A stretch of DNA of 64,000 bases from Coriobacteriia bacterium (GCA_030530215.1 JAUMVJ010000003.1:62001-126000), one strand, 5' to 3'. Shown: positions 8,331 to 20,713, counted from the stretch's first letter. Program-made: numbers and translations. The notes: generated by a model not told the origin, from the sequence alone.

Positions 8331-8601
8331 CCAGGTCCCTTTTCCAATATTTATTTAATATGCCCACGCATTGTTGCACAAGTTTCATAGCCCGAACTCG
8401 CATTATTTCAGTTCTGCACAATTCACCCATGTATCCGGTTTATTCACCAAAAGAAACAACCCCGGGATTAACCGAGGTTGCTTCCGAAAAACATATGAAG
8501 TCTAGCGATGAAATGCCGATCCCCTTTATCTAAACACCGGGTTCGTTTGAACTCAATTCGGGGGCGAGGAAGTGGCAATTACCAACGCTTAAACGAACTT
8601 T

Positions 8602-10410
8602 CTATTTGTTGGCCTTTTTACGGTCGACAGCGGAAAGCAGACGTTTGCGCAAGCGGATGTTCTTGGGGGTAATCTCAACCAGCTCGTCATCCTGGATATA
8701 CTCCAGCGCTTCTTCCAGAGTGAAGGTCACCGGGGGAGTAAGCTGGATTGCCTTATCGGCACCGGAAGAACGCTGGTTGCCCAAGTTCTTTGCTTTCTCG
8801 ACGTTAACCACCATGTCGCCTTCGCGTGCGGACTCGCCAACGATCATGCCCTCATAGACATCCTCGCCGGGGCCGATGAAGAGCGTGCCGCGCTGCTGAA
8901 GAGTATCCAGCGCGTAAGCAACCGATTTACCGGTAGACATCGAGATCATCGAGCCATTCTTGCGACCACCGAAATCACCGCGGAAGGGACCATACTCACT
9001 GAAGTGATGGAACATGATGCCCTCGCCTCGGGTAACGTTCAGGATGCGCGTACGCAGACCCATGGTTCCACGAGAAGGAATCTTGAAGACGAGGTGGGTC
9101 TGCTCGCCCATGGGATACATGTCGGTCATCTCGCCGCCGGCGGTGCCGAAGACCTCGATGCACTTGCCCGCATACTCGCTGGGGCAGTCGACGGTTGCTT
9201 CCTCGATAGGCTCGACCTTGTTGCCGTTCTCATCTTTCTTGATGATGACGCGAGGATTACCCACCTGGAATTCAAAGCCCTCGCGGCGCATGGTCTCCAT
9301 AAGAACGGACAGATGCAGCAAGCCACGGCCTGCAACTTCCATACCGGTCTTGTCTTCAAGCTCGGTAATGCGCATGGAGATGTTGCTTTCAGCCTCTGCG
9401 AACAGGCGCTCCTTCAGCTGACGAGCACCAACGATTTCACCCTCGCGGCCCACCAAAGGAGAGCTGGAGGCTTCGAACACAACAGCCATGGTAGGCTCCT
9501 CGACCTCAATAGGATCAAGAATAATAGGCTGCTCGCGGTTGGTGACCATGTCTCCAATGTCGGCATCCTCAACGCCGACAATGGCGATAATGTCGCCCGC
9601 ATAGGCCTCTTCAACCTCACGCTTACCGAGCTCCTCGAAAACGAAGACCTGCTTGATCATGGTGTTGTAGCGAGTACCGTCGTTTTTAACAACCAGGACG
9701 GGCTCGTTCTTATGCATGGTTCCGGAGAACAGGCGGCCAACGCCAATACGACCGACAAAGCTCGAGTGATCGACGGTGCAGATTTGCAGAGCAACCGGGC
9801 CATCAGGCTGAACCTCAGGCGCAGGGATCTTCTCCAAAATGGTATCGAGCAAGGGGATCATGTTCATGTTCCCGTCGTCGGCCTCGTAACGAGCGTAACC
9901 GTTCACGCCGGAAGCGTAGATAACAGGGAAATCAAGCTGCTCATCGTTGGCATCAAGCTCGACCATGAGGTCAAAAACCTCGTCTACAACTTCTTCAGGA
10001 CGAGCGCCGGGACGGTCGATCTTGTTGATTACCACAACAATACGCAAGCCGAGCTGCAAAGCCTTGTTAAGAACAAAGCGGGTCTGAGGCATAGGACCCT
10101 CGAAGGCATCAACGATCAGCAGGGCGCCGTCCGCCATATTAAGAACACGCTCGACCTCGCCGCCGAAGTCGGCATGACCGGGAGTGTCGATGACGTTGAT
10201 CTTCGTGTCTTTATAAGTAACGGAGATGTTTTTGGAGAGAATGGTGATGCCGCGCTCGCGCTCCTGATCGTTGGAGTCCAACACGCGCTCGGCAACTTCC
10301 TGGTTTTCACGGAAGACGCCTGCGGTGTAAAGAAGGCGGTCGACCATGGTGGTTTTACCGTGGTCAACGTGGGCGATAATCGCAACGTTGCGTATATTTT
10401 CCTGTTTCAT
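8602..10410 (-). CDS. typA: Translational GTPase TypA/BipA
   Basis: A 602-residue ribosome-associated GTPase of the EF-G family. G1 is AHVDHGKTT near the N terminus, the switch region has ERERGITI, G3 is DTPGHADF, G4 NKIDR and G5 YASG; the family-specific C-terminal domain follows ([20 protein letters not shown]). BipA helps 50S assembly and translation under stress and low temperature. Two adjacent ATGs follow an AAAGGAG ribosome-binding site; the second (10410) has the better spacing. It is single-gene, with tRNA-Ala upstream on the same strand and a terminator between. Confidence 0.95.
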   Translation of the reverse strand: MKQENIRNVAIIAHVDHGKTTMVDRLLYTAGVFRENQEVAERVLDSNDQERERGITILSKNISVTYKDTKINVIDTPGHADFGGEVERVLNMADGALLIVDAFEGPMPQTRFVLNKALQLGLRIVVVINKIDRPGARPEEVVDEVFDLMVELDANDEQLDFPVIYASGVNGYARYEADDGNMNMIPLLDTILEKIPAPEVQPDGPVALQICTVDHSSFVGRIGVGRLFSGTMHKNEPVLVVKNDGTRYNTMIKQVFVFEELGKREVEEAYAGDIIAIVGVEDADIGDMVTNREQPIILDPIEVEEPTMAVVFEASSSPLVGREGEIVGARQLKERLFAEAESNISMRITELEDKTGMEVAGRGLLHLSVLMETMRREGFEFQVGNPRVIIKKDENGNKVEPIEEATVDCPSEYAGKCIEVFGTAGGEMTDMYPMGEQTHLVFKIPSRGTMGLRTRILNVTRGEGIMFHHFSEYGPFRGDFGGRKNGSMISMSTGKSVAYALDTLQQRGTLFIGPGEDVYEGMIVGESAREGDMVVNVEKAKNLGNQRSSGADKAIQLTPPVTFTLEEALEYIQDDELVEITPKNIRLRKRLLSAVDRKKANK

Positions 10411-10478
10411 CATTCTCCTTTGGTCCAATGCCGCTTAATCATACGCCTGCGACGTTCATCACGCAGCTTTAAACGCAA

Positions 10479-10505
10479 GAAGAGCCGCTCGATGAGCGGC
10501 TCTTC
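10479..10505 (-). terminator. Hairpin terminator after tRNA-Ala
   Basis: Perfect 12-bp arms GAAGAGCCGCTC (10479-10490) and GAGCGGCTCTTC (10494-10505) enclose a 3-nt loop. The downstream T content is modest (TTGCGTTT). Confidence 0.65.
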
Positions 10506-10514
10506 GAAAATTCA

Positions 10515-10590
10515 TGGTGGAGCATAGGGGGATCGAACCCCTGACCTCAGGCTTGCAAAGCCCGCGCTCTCCCAGCTGAGCTAATGCCCC
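10515..10590 (-). tRNA. tRNA-Ala(TGC)
   Basis: A 76-nt tRNA with acceptor GGGGCAT, D-loop AGCTCAGCTGGGAGAGC, anticodon loop TTTGCAA (anticodon TGC), T-arm GGGGTTCGATCCCC and encoded CCA. It lies downstream of gyrA and tRNA-Ile, a conserved actinobacterial order. Confidence 0.95.
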
Positions 10591-10612
10591 ATGACGCTGG
10601 ACGATTCTTCGA

Positions 10613-10658
10613 GTTTTAAACAAACGCTCCACCGGCTTATTGGGCTCACGGTGGAGCG
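10613..10658 (-). terminator. Terminator between tRNA-Ile and tRNA-Ala
   Basis: Perfect 10-bp arms CGCTCCACCG (10625-10634) and CGGTGGAGCG (10649-10658) are followed on the minus strand by TTTGTTTAAAA. Confidence 0.7.
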
Positions 10659-10673
10659 ATCGTTATCGGAAAC

Positions 10674-10750
10674 TGGTGGGCCTGAGCAGACTCGAACTGC
10701 TGACCTCCCGCTTATCAGGCGGACGCTCTAACCGGCTGAGCTACAGGCCC
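10674..10750 (-). tRNA. tRNA-Ile(GAT)
   Basis: A 77-nt tRNA with acceptor GGGCCTG, anticodon loop CTGATAA (anticodon GAT), T-arm CAGCAGTTCGAGTCTGCTC and encoded CCA. It is 73 bp past gyrA on the same strand. Confidence 0.95.
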
Positions 10751-10823
10751 GAAAAATCGCGCTTGATTAAATTACCACATGCATGGAATCGGTCAAGTCC
10801 TAATTTTAAAAATTTCCCTCGCT

Positions 10824-13454
10824 CTATTCGTCGGTCTTGGCTTCCTCGGTTTCAGAGTTTTCCTCAAGCTCTTCGAATTCCTCGATTTCCTGGGATTCTT
10901 CCAGAGGATTGCCGTCGCGAACCTCACCATGCTTGCGCTCCAAGGATTCGGAAAGGCTAATGCCGATGACCTTGTCCTTGTCGGCGACATCCATGATATG
11001 AACGCCTTGAGTGCTGCGGCCAAGCTCCGAAATACCCGAAACTGGCGTGCGGACAATGACGCCCTCATTGGTGATAACCATGACCTCGTCTTCAGGTTTT
11101 ACAACCTTGACCTGGGCAAGAGCTCCCTTCTTATCGGTCATGGTGATGGTGTTAACACCCTGACCGCCGCGATGGTGAGCAGGATATTCGGTCACGGGAG
11201 TGCGCTTACCATAGCCCTTGTCGGTAATGACCAAAAGCTGGCCACCCTCGCGAGCAACCTCCATGCCAATAACGCGCTCGGCATCGGAGCTGAGCCTCAT
11301 GCCGCGCACACCCATGGTGCCACGGCCCATGGCGCGAACCTCGGACTCGTTCCATTTGATAGCCTTGCCATCAGAGGAAACAAGAATAATGTCTTGATCA
11401 GCCACAACCTGTTTAACATCAAGCAGGTTGTCGCCTTCTTTAAGGTTGATGGCGATAAGGCCGTCCTTGCGGGTACGGTCGTAAAGATCCATCGAGGTCT
11501 TCTTCACCATGCCCTGCTCGGTGGCGAACATGAGGTACCTGTCGCTCGGGAAGCTCTTGGTAGAAACAACGGAGCGAATGGTCTCGTCTTTCTCGAGCGG
11601 CAGTAGGTTGACGATCGCCGTGCCACGCGCCTGGCGCGATGCCTCGGGAATCTCATATACCTTCACGCGATAGACTTTACCCTTGCTGCTGAAGAAGAGC
11701 ATATAGCTCAGTGTGCTTGCGATGAAGAGATGCTCGACGTAGTCGCTTTCCTTCAAGTTGACGCCCTGAGTGCCCTTGCCGCCGCGCTTCTGCTGGCGAT
11801 AAGCCGAAACGGGGATGCGCTTAACATAGCCTGCCTTGGTAACAGTGACGGCGACGTCCTCATCGGCGATAAGGTCTTCGACGTCGATATCCTTGGCGGC
11901 GGAGGAAATTTGAGTCCTACGAGGAGTGCCAAAGCGCTTTTTAATGTCTTCCATTTCTTCTTTGATGATCTGGCGAACCAAGGAATCATCTTCAAGAACA
12001 CGCTTGTAGTAGGCGATTTTCTCGCGAAGCTCTGCCAACTCCTGCTCGATCTTCTCGCGCTCCAAACCGGTCAGGCGACGCAGGCGCATCTCCAAAATTG
12101 CGGAGGTCTGCTTGTCGGTCAAACCGAAGCGCTCGGTTAAGCGAGCTGCAGCGATTTTGTCGGTTTCGGAGCCGCGGATGATCTGAATGACCTCGTCAAT
12201 GTTGTCGAGTGCGATCACATATCCTTCGAGGATATGGGCGCGCTCCTCGGCTTTGGCCAACTCGTAGCGAGTACGACGAATGATGACGTCACGCTGATGG
12301 TCGATGTAGTGGCCGAGCATCTGACGAAGCGAAAGAACTTGCGGAACGCCGTCAACCAGAGCCAAATTGATGATGCCAAAGCCAACCTGAAGCTGCGTGT
12401 GCTTGAAGAGCTTATTAAGGACAACCTGCGGAATCGTATTCTTTTTAAGGTCGATGATGATGTCGATGCCTCGACGGTCAGCGGCGTCGTGGACGTTCGA
12501 GACCTCAGGGAGCTTCTTGTCTTTAACGAGCTCGCCGAGCTTCTCGAGCAAACGGCGACGATTCACTTGATAGGGAATCTCGGAGATAACGATCGAATAA
12601 TTACCGTTCTTCTTTTCCTCAATGCGAGTCTTGGAGCGGATGGTAATGGAGCCGCGGCCGGTTTCGTACGCCTCGCGGATGCCGTCGCGACCCATGATGA
12701 TGCCGCCCGTGGGGAAGTCGGGGCCAGGCATGATCTCCATCAACTCGGCGGTGGAGATGTCAGGATTATCGAGCATCGCGCAGGTTGCGTCGATGGCCTC
12801 GTTGAGGTTATGGGGCGGGATGTTGGTTGCCATGCCAACGGCAATACCGTTGGAACCGTTAACCAGCAAGTTCGGGAAGCGTGCAGGCAAAACTGCAGGC
12901 TCTTCCAGGGATTCATCGTAGTTAGGATTGAAATCGACGGTTTCTTTATCCAAGTCACGAAGCAATTCCATAGCCGCCTTATCAAGGCGAGCCTCAGTAT
13001 AACGCATTGCCGCCGCAGAGTCGCCGTCGATGGAGCCGAAGTTGCCATGACCATCAACCAAGGGGACGCGCATACTGAATGGCTGCGCCAAACGAACCAT
13101 CGTGTCGTAAACGGCGGAGTCACCATGGGGGTGGTACTTACCGATAACGTCACCAACGGTACGGGCGGATTTCATATGAGGACGGGTCGGCGTATAGCCC
13201 GACTCGTTCATTGCGTAAAGAATGCGGCGATGAACAGGCTTTAAGCCGTCACGCACATCGGGAAGTGCTCGCGCGACGATAACCGACATCGAATACTCCA
13301 AAAACGATGTCTGCATCGATTCACCGAGTTCCGTGCGCAGGATTTCGGTGCCCTCGCCAAAGGTCTCGGCCTTAGGTTCTTCCTGGGTCTCAGTTTCGAC
13401 GTTTCCGTCGAGCTCAGACTGATTCTGCTCGTCGTTCTGATTATCTTCAGCCAC
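10824..13454 (-). CDS. gyrA: DNA gyrase subunit A
   Basis: An 876-residue GyrA. The catalytic tyrosine is in [10 protein letters not shown] (Tyr152). The quinolone region reads [19 protein letters not shown], with Ser113 and Asp117 at the positions of E. coli Ser83 and Asp87, the drug-sensitive residues. The C-terminal beta-pinwheel begins about residue 540, with the GyrA-box as [11 protein letters not shown]. The first 35 residues and the last 35 are acidic low-complexity extensions. The start is GTG at 13454, with a strong AAAGGAGG ribosome-binding site. Twelve bp separate it from gyrB, so the two subunits are co-transcribed. Confidence 0.97.
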   Translation of the reverse strand: MAEDNQNDEQNQSELDGNVETETQEEPKAETFGEGTEILRTELGESMQTSFLEYSMSVIVARALPDVRDGLKPVHRRILYAMNESGYTPTRPHMKSARTVGDVIGKYHPHGDSAVYDTMVRLAQPFSMRVPLVDGHGNFGSIDGDSAAAMRYTEARLDKAAMELLRDLDKETVDFNPNYDESLEEPAVLPARFPNLLVNGSNGIAVGMATNIPPHNLNEAIDATCAMLDNPDISTAELMEIMPGPDFPTGGIIMGRDGIREAYETGRGSITIRSKTRIEEKKNGNYSIVISEIPYQVNRRRLLEKLGELVKDKKLPEVSNVHDAADRRGIDIIIDLKKNTIPQVVLNKLFKHTQLQVGFGIINLALVDGVPQVLSLRQMLGHYIDHQRDVIIRRTRYELAKAEERAHILEGYVIALDNIDEVIQIIRGSETDKIAAARLTERFGLTDKQTSAILEMRLRRLTGLEREKIEQELAELREKIAYYKRVLEDDSLVRQIIKEEMEDIKKRFGTPRRTQISSAAKDIDVEDLIADEDVAVTVTKAGYVKRIPVSAYRQQKRGGKGTQGVNLKESDYVEHLFIASTLSYMLFFSSKGKVYRVKVYEIPEASRQARGTAIVNLLPLEKDETIRSVVSTKSFPSDRYLMFATEQGMVKKTSMDLYDRTRKDGLIAINLKEGDNLLDVKQVVADQDIILVSSDGKAIKWNESEVRAMGRGTMGVRGMRLSSDAERVIGMEVAREGGQLLVITDKGYGKRTPVTEYPAHHRGGQGVNTITMTDKKGALAQVKVVKPEDEVMVITNEGVIVRTPVSGISELGRSTQGVHIMDVADKDKVIGISLSESLERKHGEVRDGNPLEESQEIEEFEELEENSETEEAKTDE

Positions 13455-13466
13455 TGAGATCCTCCT

Positions 13467-15530
<2,064 letters not shown>

Positions 15531-15668
15531 CTATTCAAGACAAGGGGAAACCATGCTTTATGCACGTGAAACTCCTTGAAGTAAAGATAATAAATTATAA
15601 CGTAAAGGAGTATTATTATCCACTTCCAACTATAGCTAGAAGCTCATGAGAGCCGTTCTAAGCGGGTC

Positions 15669-16319
15669 TCATGCGTCTTTTCCAGATAACTTTCGTTTTT
15701 TATTGAAAGTTGCCGCTATCGCACGTTCAAAAGATTTTTTAAGGCGTGGGTCTTCGATCTGCTCCGTAAGGCCGTCGATTCGTTCGCGCTCGTACTGCGT
15801 CAGTGTTTCACGTGAAACAATCTCTTCTTCAGTGCAATCAGTATGCGAAGACTCTAATTGGTGACCACGCTCCGACAGGCGATCGACGAACGGATGGGGG
15901 ATCCTATAGCGACCTTTGGAGATGTTCACTTCAAATTCAACGAGCTCGACATTGAACTCGCTGAGGTATTTGAGCTTTAACAATTCTTTCTGGGCGCCAA
16001 GCTCTGCAGCAACCAAGGAGTTGTCCACGTAAACAATCAGGCGTTTCTTGTACGGCTTTGAAGCTTTCCATTGGGCTAATGGTTTCTGCGCATCGGGCGC
16101 AGCCTCTTTTTCGTCTTGAGGGTTCAAAAGGTAAACGGCATTTACGTGCTCAAGAATAAAGTCGTTCACCAGGCAGGAAAACTGAGCATAAATACGCTCT
16201 ACAGCTTTCTCATGCGAAAGTTTCGCTTTAACCTCGCTGGGAAGTTGATCTTGCCACTCCTGGAAAAACAAGGAAAACGAGCTCAATGAACGGCGATGAT
16301 TTCGATTTTGGTAGGACAT
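15669..16319 (-). CDS. DUF721 / DciA-like protein
   Basis: A 216-residue protein. The central part (about residues 95-150: KKRLIVYVDNSLVAAEL, then ELLKLKYLSEFNVELVEFEVNIS) matches the DUF721 pattern, a KH-like fold; in DciA this domain helps load DnaB at the fork in bacteria without DnaC or DnaI. The location between recF and gyrB is where actinobacteria usually carry this gene. The C-terminal 70 residues are charged and not conserved in any family I know; a perfect parS site lies inside their coding sequence. The start (16319) is 1 bp past the recF stop, suggesting translational coupling. The call rests on pattern and position. Confidence 0.75.
   Translation of the reverse strand: MSYQNRNHRRSLSSFSLFFQEWQDQLPSEVKAKLSHEKAVERIYAQFSCLVNDFILEHVNAVYLLNPQDEKEAAPDAQKPLAQWKASKPYKKRLIVYVDNSLVAAELGAQKELLKLKYLSEFNVELVEFEVNISKGRYRIPHPFVDRLSERGHQLESSHTDCTEEEIVSRETLTQYERERIDGLTEQIEDPRLKKSFERAIAATFNKKRKLSGKDA
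15805..15818. promoter_or_regulatory. parS site (perfect, inside the DUF721 gene)
   Basis: GTTTCACGTGAAAC, flanked to give the full 16-bp TGTTTCACGTGAAACA. It is within coding sequence near the 3' end of the DUF721 gene. Confidence 0.92.
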
Positions 16320-16320
16320 C

Positions 16321-17538
16321 TTACAGGCCTCCCATACCAACACTCGACCACCTGAACTCAGACAATGAAGTCTCTGGCTTAAGCGAAGAAGACGCAGAAA
16401 CTTCGCTATTTAATTCGCTATGTTCAGCCAAAATGGAGCCTAAATCAACGACGTCCGCCTCAGATAAGCTCACCTGATCAAAATAATCCTTCGTTGTTGC
16501 CGTTATGAAAGTTTGAACCTCGGCAGGTATGCTCCCCATGAAGGCATGCCTGCGATTTTCATCCAACTCACTCATAACGTCGTCTAGCAAAAGTACCGGG
16601 TTCTGATTCAACCTATCGCGAACCAACAACACTTCAGCGGTTTTCAGAGCCAAAACGATAGATCGCTGTTGCCCTTGGCTTGCGAACAGGGATGCATCTT
16701 TGCCGTTGATAGAGAAGAGCACCTTGTCGGCATGAGGGCCGAACAAAGAGCGGTGACGGCGGTGCTCCTCATCGGAGCGGCTCGCAAGAACCTCGAGTAA
16801 ACGCTTTTCGACAAGCGTGCGATCGAAATCCATGGTGAAGCTTGCAGTAGGACAATCTTGTTCCCAAGAAGGAATATACGAGAGCGCGATCTCGTCTTTG
16901 CTCGACGAGATTCCTCGATAGCATTCGTTAACGTATGGTATTAGTTCCTTCACCAGGTGGATCCGAAGCATGAACAACTGGGCACCAACGCGCGCAAGAA
17001 CCTCGTTGATCGCCGTAAGGTAACTATGCGTGACCTCTTCTTTAAGGTAGCGATTCTTCTGCTGAACTATCTTCATATAGTCGCGCAGGACGGAGTTATA
17101 ACTCGACGAAACCTGGGAACCCAGCTGGTCAAGCTGGTTTCTCCTGATAGAAGAAGACCCCTTGACAAGGTTTAGGTCGTCAGGACAAAACAAAACAGCA
17201 GGCAAAATCCCCTTTAAGGAGTTCGCCGTCTTCTTCTTTCCGTTAAGAAAATAAGCACGACCAAGTTTGCTCGCCCGTAGTTCTAGCTCCAAGAGCCGAG
17301 AACCGTCGCTCAAAAGGGCACTCGAGCTCGCCTGCTCCGCGCCGAATCTCACAAGATGCGCTGGTCGAGGGTTCCTGAAGCTCGCGCAAGCAGTGCAGAG
17401 CTGTATGGCTTCAATCAGGTTCGTTTTACCGATAGCATTAGGCCCCACAAAGATAGTCGTGGCCCCCAGCCCCGATAGTTCCACTTCCTGATAGCTCCTG
17501 AAATTGCGAAGCCTCAGCTCTCTAACGGTCAACCCCAT
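16321..17538 (-). CDS. recF: DNA replication and repair protein RecF
   Basis: A 405-residue SMC-like ATPase. Walker A is VGPNAIGKTN (residues 32-41), the ABC-type signature lies near FASQGQQRSIVLALK, and Walker B is VLLLDDVMSELDENRR. RecF helps load RecA at ssDNA gaps through RecO and RecR. The C-terminal 35 residues past the conserved end are Ser/Glu-rich and probably disordered. It lies 7 bp after dnaN, in the conserved dnaA-dnaN-recF order. The ribosome-binding site is weak, which fits coupled translation from dnaN. Confidence 0.95.
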   Translation of the reverse strand: MGLTVRELRLRNFRSYQEVELSGLGATTIFVGPNAIGKTNLIEAIQLCTACASFRNPRPAHLVRFGAEQASSSALLSDGSRLLELELRASKLGRAYFLNGKKKTANSLKGILPAVLFCPDDLNLVKGSSSIRRNQLDQLGSQVSSSYNSVLRDYMKIVQQKNRYLKEEVTHSYLTAINEVLARVGAQLFMLRIHLVKELIPYVNECYRGISSSKDEIALSYIPSWEQDCPTASFTMDFDRTLVEKRLLEVLASRSDEEHRRHRSLFGPHADKVLFSINGKDASLFASQGQQRSIVLALKTAEVLLVRDRLNQNPVLLLDDVMSELDENRRHAFMGSIPAEVQTFITATTKDYFDQVSLSEADVVDLGSILAEHSELNSEVSASSSLKPETSLSEFRWSSVGMGGL

Positions 17539-17545
17539 AATTCGC

Positions 17546-18637
17546 CTATACGCGAACAGGCATAATCAGATAAAGGAAGTCTTCCTCAGTCGAACGAAGG
17601 ATGCCAGGTTTCATGCTTCCCGCCAAATCGATATAAACCTTCTCGCTCTTAACGGAAGCCAAACCATCGAGCAGGAACTGGTGATTGAAGGCGATCGAGA
17701 CCGATTCACCCTCGACGCTACCCTCAAGGGCCTCCTGGGCGTTGCCTACATCTTGCGAGCTGGTCATGCAGGTAATAACACCCGCATCGGCGTCGACACT
17801 TAGCTGAACAGGTGAAACTTTATTACTCAAAAGAGCAACACGTTTAACTGCAGCCATAAGGGATTGAACATCAACCTTGACCCTGGTGCTGCGTTCCCCT
17901 CCAATAAGCTGACGGTAATTAGGGAAGGTGCCCTCGATGCGACGGTTGATGAAGGTAGTGCCGTGATAGCTGACAATAACCTGGTTTTCGCTCAATGCAA
18001 TATGAATAGGGTCGGACGAATTCGGAAGCGAAGCAATTTCGCTCAAGAAGGGGCCTGCGACAACTGCCTCAAAGTCACTGCCGGGCTCGTCAAGGACGGT
18101 GGAAGCAACAGCCAAACGGTAGGAGTCGGTTGCCACCATCTTCAGCTCATTGCCCGACTGGCTAATCAGAACGCCCGTGAGGATAGCCCTTGTTTCATCC
18201 TTGGAAACATCTTTTGCAACCGACTTAACCATGCTTCCGAACACATTGAAAGGGAAGCTCGCCTCTTGTTCGGCTTGAACGTCCGGGAATGAAGGAAAAT
18301 CAGTGGGGTTGAGCGTCTTCAGAGCGAAGGTGGTTGATCCGCAGAAAACATTCATGCCCGAATCGGTAGTTTCTATGGTTACCGCCTGGTCAGGCAGCGT
18401 TTTGACGATATCTGTCAAAAGCTTAGCAGGAGCTACGGTTTCACCCGGCTCGTCGACTAGCGCAGGGACAGCCAAGCGAATGGAGAGTTCCAAGTCGGTG
18501 GTTTGCAGTACCAACTCAGCATCTTCAACCATGAGGTATACACCTGCAAGGATAGGAAGCGTCGAGCGCGTTGAAGAACCTTTGGAGACAACGGCTAACG
18601 CATCGCGAAGTTCTGCTTGGTTGATACTAAACCTCAT
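17546..18637 (-). CDS. dnaN: DNA polymerase III beta subunit (sliding clamp)
   Basis: A 363-residue clamp beginning MRFSINQAELRDALAVVSKG and ending in the conserved YLIMPVRV. Three repeated clamp domains of about 120 residues are expected; the FLSEIA and YRQLIGGE segments of domains 2 and 3 are visible. The ring tethers polymerase III and repair enzymes to DNA. The ATG at 18637 has AAAAGGAG upstream; an earlier in-frame start 99 bp upstream has no ribosome-binding site and adds an unconserved segment. A 507-bp gap to dnaA contains putative origin elements. Confidence 0.97.
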   Translation of the reverse strand: MRFSINQAELRDALAVVSKGSSTRSTLPILAGVYLMVEDAELVLQTTDLELSIRLAVPALVDEPGETVAPAKLLTDIVKTLPDQAVTIETTDSGMNVFCGSTTFALKTLNPTDFPSFPDVQAEQEASFPFNVFGSMVKSVAKDVSKDETRAILTGVLISQSGNELKMVATDSYRLAVASTVLDEPGSDFEAVVAGPFLSEIASLPNSSDPIHIALSENQVIVSYHGTTFINRRIEGTFPNYRQLIGGERSTRVKVDVQSLMAAVKRVALLSNKVSPVQLSVDADAGVITCMTSSQDVGNAQEALEGSVEGESVSIAFNHQFLLDGLASVKSEKVYIDLAGSMKPGILRSTEEDFLYLIMPVRV

Positions 18638-19144
18638 ACTTACTCCTTTTCGTCGAGTCCTAATAATAGCCTTAGATAGCAAGGGAGGTTGCGTCGGAGG
18701 CTGAAAAGCTGCTTTGTTATCCCTTAAGACATCCAACCCTATAGGGCCGACAATCTTGGGTCTCTTTAATTCCTAACCCTTTTTAAATTAAAGAAAAGTA
18801 GTAGTAATAATAAGGACGGTTGAAAAGTCGAAAAATAAGGAAACACCAGATAGGGTACCGTTTAGGAAGTTTTGTTCCTTGTTGAAATAGGTCTTTGCTT
18901 TGAACGTCGATTGGCTGTCGAATTCTGTTCAAATTAGTTTCAGATATTTTTTAGTCAAAGATTAAAGGGTTTTCGATAGTGTTTTGAACTTCTTTTAGTC
19001 AATGGGAGGCGCAACAAATCCCATGGCTCTTGAATGGTGAACCATGGGGTTTGTTGTGCTTTAGTGCTCGGACTAGCTCGATTTTAGGCTTTGGGTCGTG
19101 AGTACTGGCGTGGACTTCGTCTCTTTATGACGCCGCTTCTTCGG
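18638..19144. other. dnaA-dnaN intergenic region, putative unwinding half of oriC
   Basis: This 507-bp gap is AT-rich near dnaN. On the plus strand five consecutive TAR trinucleotides, TAG-TAG-TAA-TAA-TAA (18799-18813), are followed by a GC cluster GGACGG (18814-18819) and two overlapping DnaA-box-like nonamers, GGTTGAAAA (18818-18826) and AGTCGAAAA (18826-18834). DnaA-trios, a GC cluster and a box in this order match the basal unwinding system described for Bacillus subtilis. Further TCGA-containing near-boxes lie at about 18905-18975, and a long imperfect hairpin at 19009-19059. No protein gene is visible. Confidence 0.55.
19009..19059. repeat. 18-bp imperfect inverted repeat downstream of dnaA
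   Basis: The arms GCGCAACAAATCCCATGG (19009-19026) and CCATGGGGTTTGTTGTGC (19042-19059) pair over 18 positions with two G-T pairs and a 15-nt loop. On the dnaA strand no T-run follows, so it is a poor intrinsic terminator for dnaA; on the plus strand it is followed by TTT. Confidence 0.7.
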
Positions 19145-20695
19145 TTACTGAACCCTGATTTTCTCGCGAATAGCTTCTACTTCTTCGTGCAGGCTTCTGT
19201 CTTCGTTTACTTGTTTTTGGAACACTTCATACGAATGCATGATGGTGCTGTGCGAGCGATTGAAGGCATCGCCGATGGCTGCAAAGGTGCTGTCGATCAT
19301 CTCGCGACTTAGGTAGATGGCTACGTTGCGAGGATTTTTGATCTTCTTACTGCGCCCAGGCCCCGTTAGTTCCTTTTCGCTCACATCGTAAAACGAGCAA
19401 ACGGCATCCTTGATGATGTCCATGGTCACCTTGTTTGAGGTATCGCTCGCGAAGTGATTGGAGAGCATTTGCTTGACTTGCTGCTTCGTTATGGTGTGCT
19501 GAGGGTCGATCTTGAGCGCGAAGACAACATTGGTTACCGCGCTTTTGAGCTCGCGAACGTTTGAGCTGGAGTTTTCGGCGATGTAGTCAAGCACGTCGTC
19601 GGGGAGTTCGAGTTTGAAATCTTCTTCTTCCTGGCATTCGAGCAAGAAGCTTTTGGCGATGTTTCGCTTGGTCTCAGCGTCGGGCGGATGGACATCGATG
19701 GTTGCGCCGGAATTGAACCTTGATACGTATCTTTCGTCGAGGTCGATGTTTTTCGGTGCACGATCTGCACTGAAGACGAACTGCTTCCCTTTGGGGATGA
19801 GTTCGTTGAATATCCTGAACAAAATATCGAGCGTTTGCTGTTTCCCGCGCAATGCCTGAATGTCGTCGATCAGCAGAACGTCCAGTTCCCTGAACGAATC
19901 CTCGAAGCTTTGGAAGCTTTTGTTGATCGCAGCGTTGCCGTATTCGTTGACCATTTCCATGGCGTCGATGTAGCGTACTTTAAGTGTGGGATATTGTTCT
20001 TTGATGTAATTGGTTATCGCGCAGAGCAAGTGAGTCTTGCCGACCCCGCTTCTTCCGTAGATGAAGAGAGGGTTGAGAGCGGAATTACTCGGCTTGTCTG
20101 CTACTTCGATAGCCATGGAGTACGCCATTCGGTTTGAGGCGCCCGTGACAAAATTATCGAAGGTGAGCTTGGTTTCTCCGTTTGCTCCTCTTCTCGAGGT
20201 TAGCTTCCGAGATTCGCTTTCGGGCACTGCTGGCTCGTCGTTATGTGAGCTAGTTGATTCGGCTTTGGCTTCGGTTGGTGCCTTAGGCGTTATGCCCTCT
20301 TGCTTGTTGGATTGATTCTCGGTAGCCGTCTTATCTTCGGTTTTCGGGGTTTCCTGAGTTTCCTGCTGGCGTTCGGTTTCTGGGGCGGCGTTTTGGGTTG
20401 GCTTTTCCTTTTTTTCTGCATTTGCACTCATCGACGTATTATCAACTTCGAACTGGAGCATCCAGTCGCCGCCGTAGAGTTCGTTCAAAGCGCGTTTGAT
20501 GTCGCTTATGTAGTGAGTCTCGATCCAGTTTTTGATGAATTCGTTTTCGAATGTGAGCATCGCGAAGCCGTCGGCCATCGCCTGGATCTCCATACGGTTG
20601 AAGAATGCGGTGACCTGGCTTTCTGATGTGTTGTTTTCGACGCAATAGCTCTTCAGCTTTTCGATGAGATTTTCACGTGCCTCTTCTAGGTTCAT
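19145..20695 (-). CDS. dnaA: Chromosomal replication initiator DnaA
   Basis: A 516-residue DnaA. Domain I covers about 1-85, then a long disordered linker rich in Glu, Thr and Gln (about 88-165), longer than in E. coli. The AAA+ domain has Walker A GRSGVGKTH (214-222) and Walker B DVLLIDDIQ. Domain IV, the DnaA-box binder, begins near 400. Its signature, normally GGRDHTTV, reads NRSHSTIM here (479-486), one residue shorter and with Ser for Asp and Ser for Thr. The ATG at 20695 has an AAGGAGAGG ribosome-binding site. It lies 18 bp downstream of an ATPase-HTH gene on the same strand, so the two may be co-transcribed. Confidence 0.97.
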   Translation of the reverse strand: MNLEEARENLIEKLKSYCVENNTSESQVTAFFNRMEIQAMADGFAMLTFENEFIKNWIETHYISDIKRALNELYGGDWMLQFEVDNTSMSANAEKKEKPTQNAAPETERQQETQETPKTEDKTATENQSNKQEGITPKAPTEAKAESTSSHNDEPAVPESESRKLTSRRGANGETKLTFDNFVTGASNRMAYSMAIEVADKPSNSALNPLFIYGRSGVGKTHLLCAITNYIKEQYPTLKVRYIDAMEMVNEYGNAAINKSFQSFEDSFRELDVLLIDDIQALRGKQQTLDILFRIFNELIPKGKQFVFSADRAPKNIDLDERYVSRFNSGATIDVHPPDAETKRNIAKSFLLECQEEEDFKLELPDDVLDYIAENSSSNVRELKSAVTNVVFALKIDPQHTITKQQVKQMLSNHFASDTSNKVTMDIIKDAVCSFYDVSEKELTGPGRSKKIKNPRNVAIYLSREMIDSTFAAIGDAFNRSHSTIMHSYEVFQKQVNEDRSLHEEVEAIREKIRVQ

Positions 20696-20713
20696 GATCT
20701 ACCTCTCCTTTTG

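Noticed and set aside
9004..10527. 507-codon open frame antisense to typA, reaching tRNA-Ala
   Set aside because: It overlaps typA throughout and runs into a tRNA gene.
15557..15572. ATGCACGTGAAAC as a parS site upstream of gyrB
   Set aside because: Three mismatches from the palindrome on one side; only a half-site.
20667..20680. TTTTCACGTG in dnaA as parS
   Set aside because: Only one arm matches.
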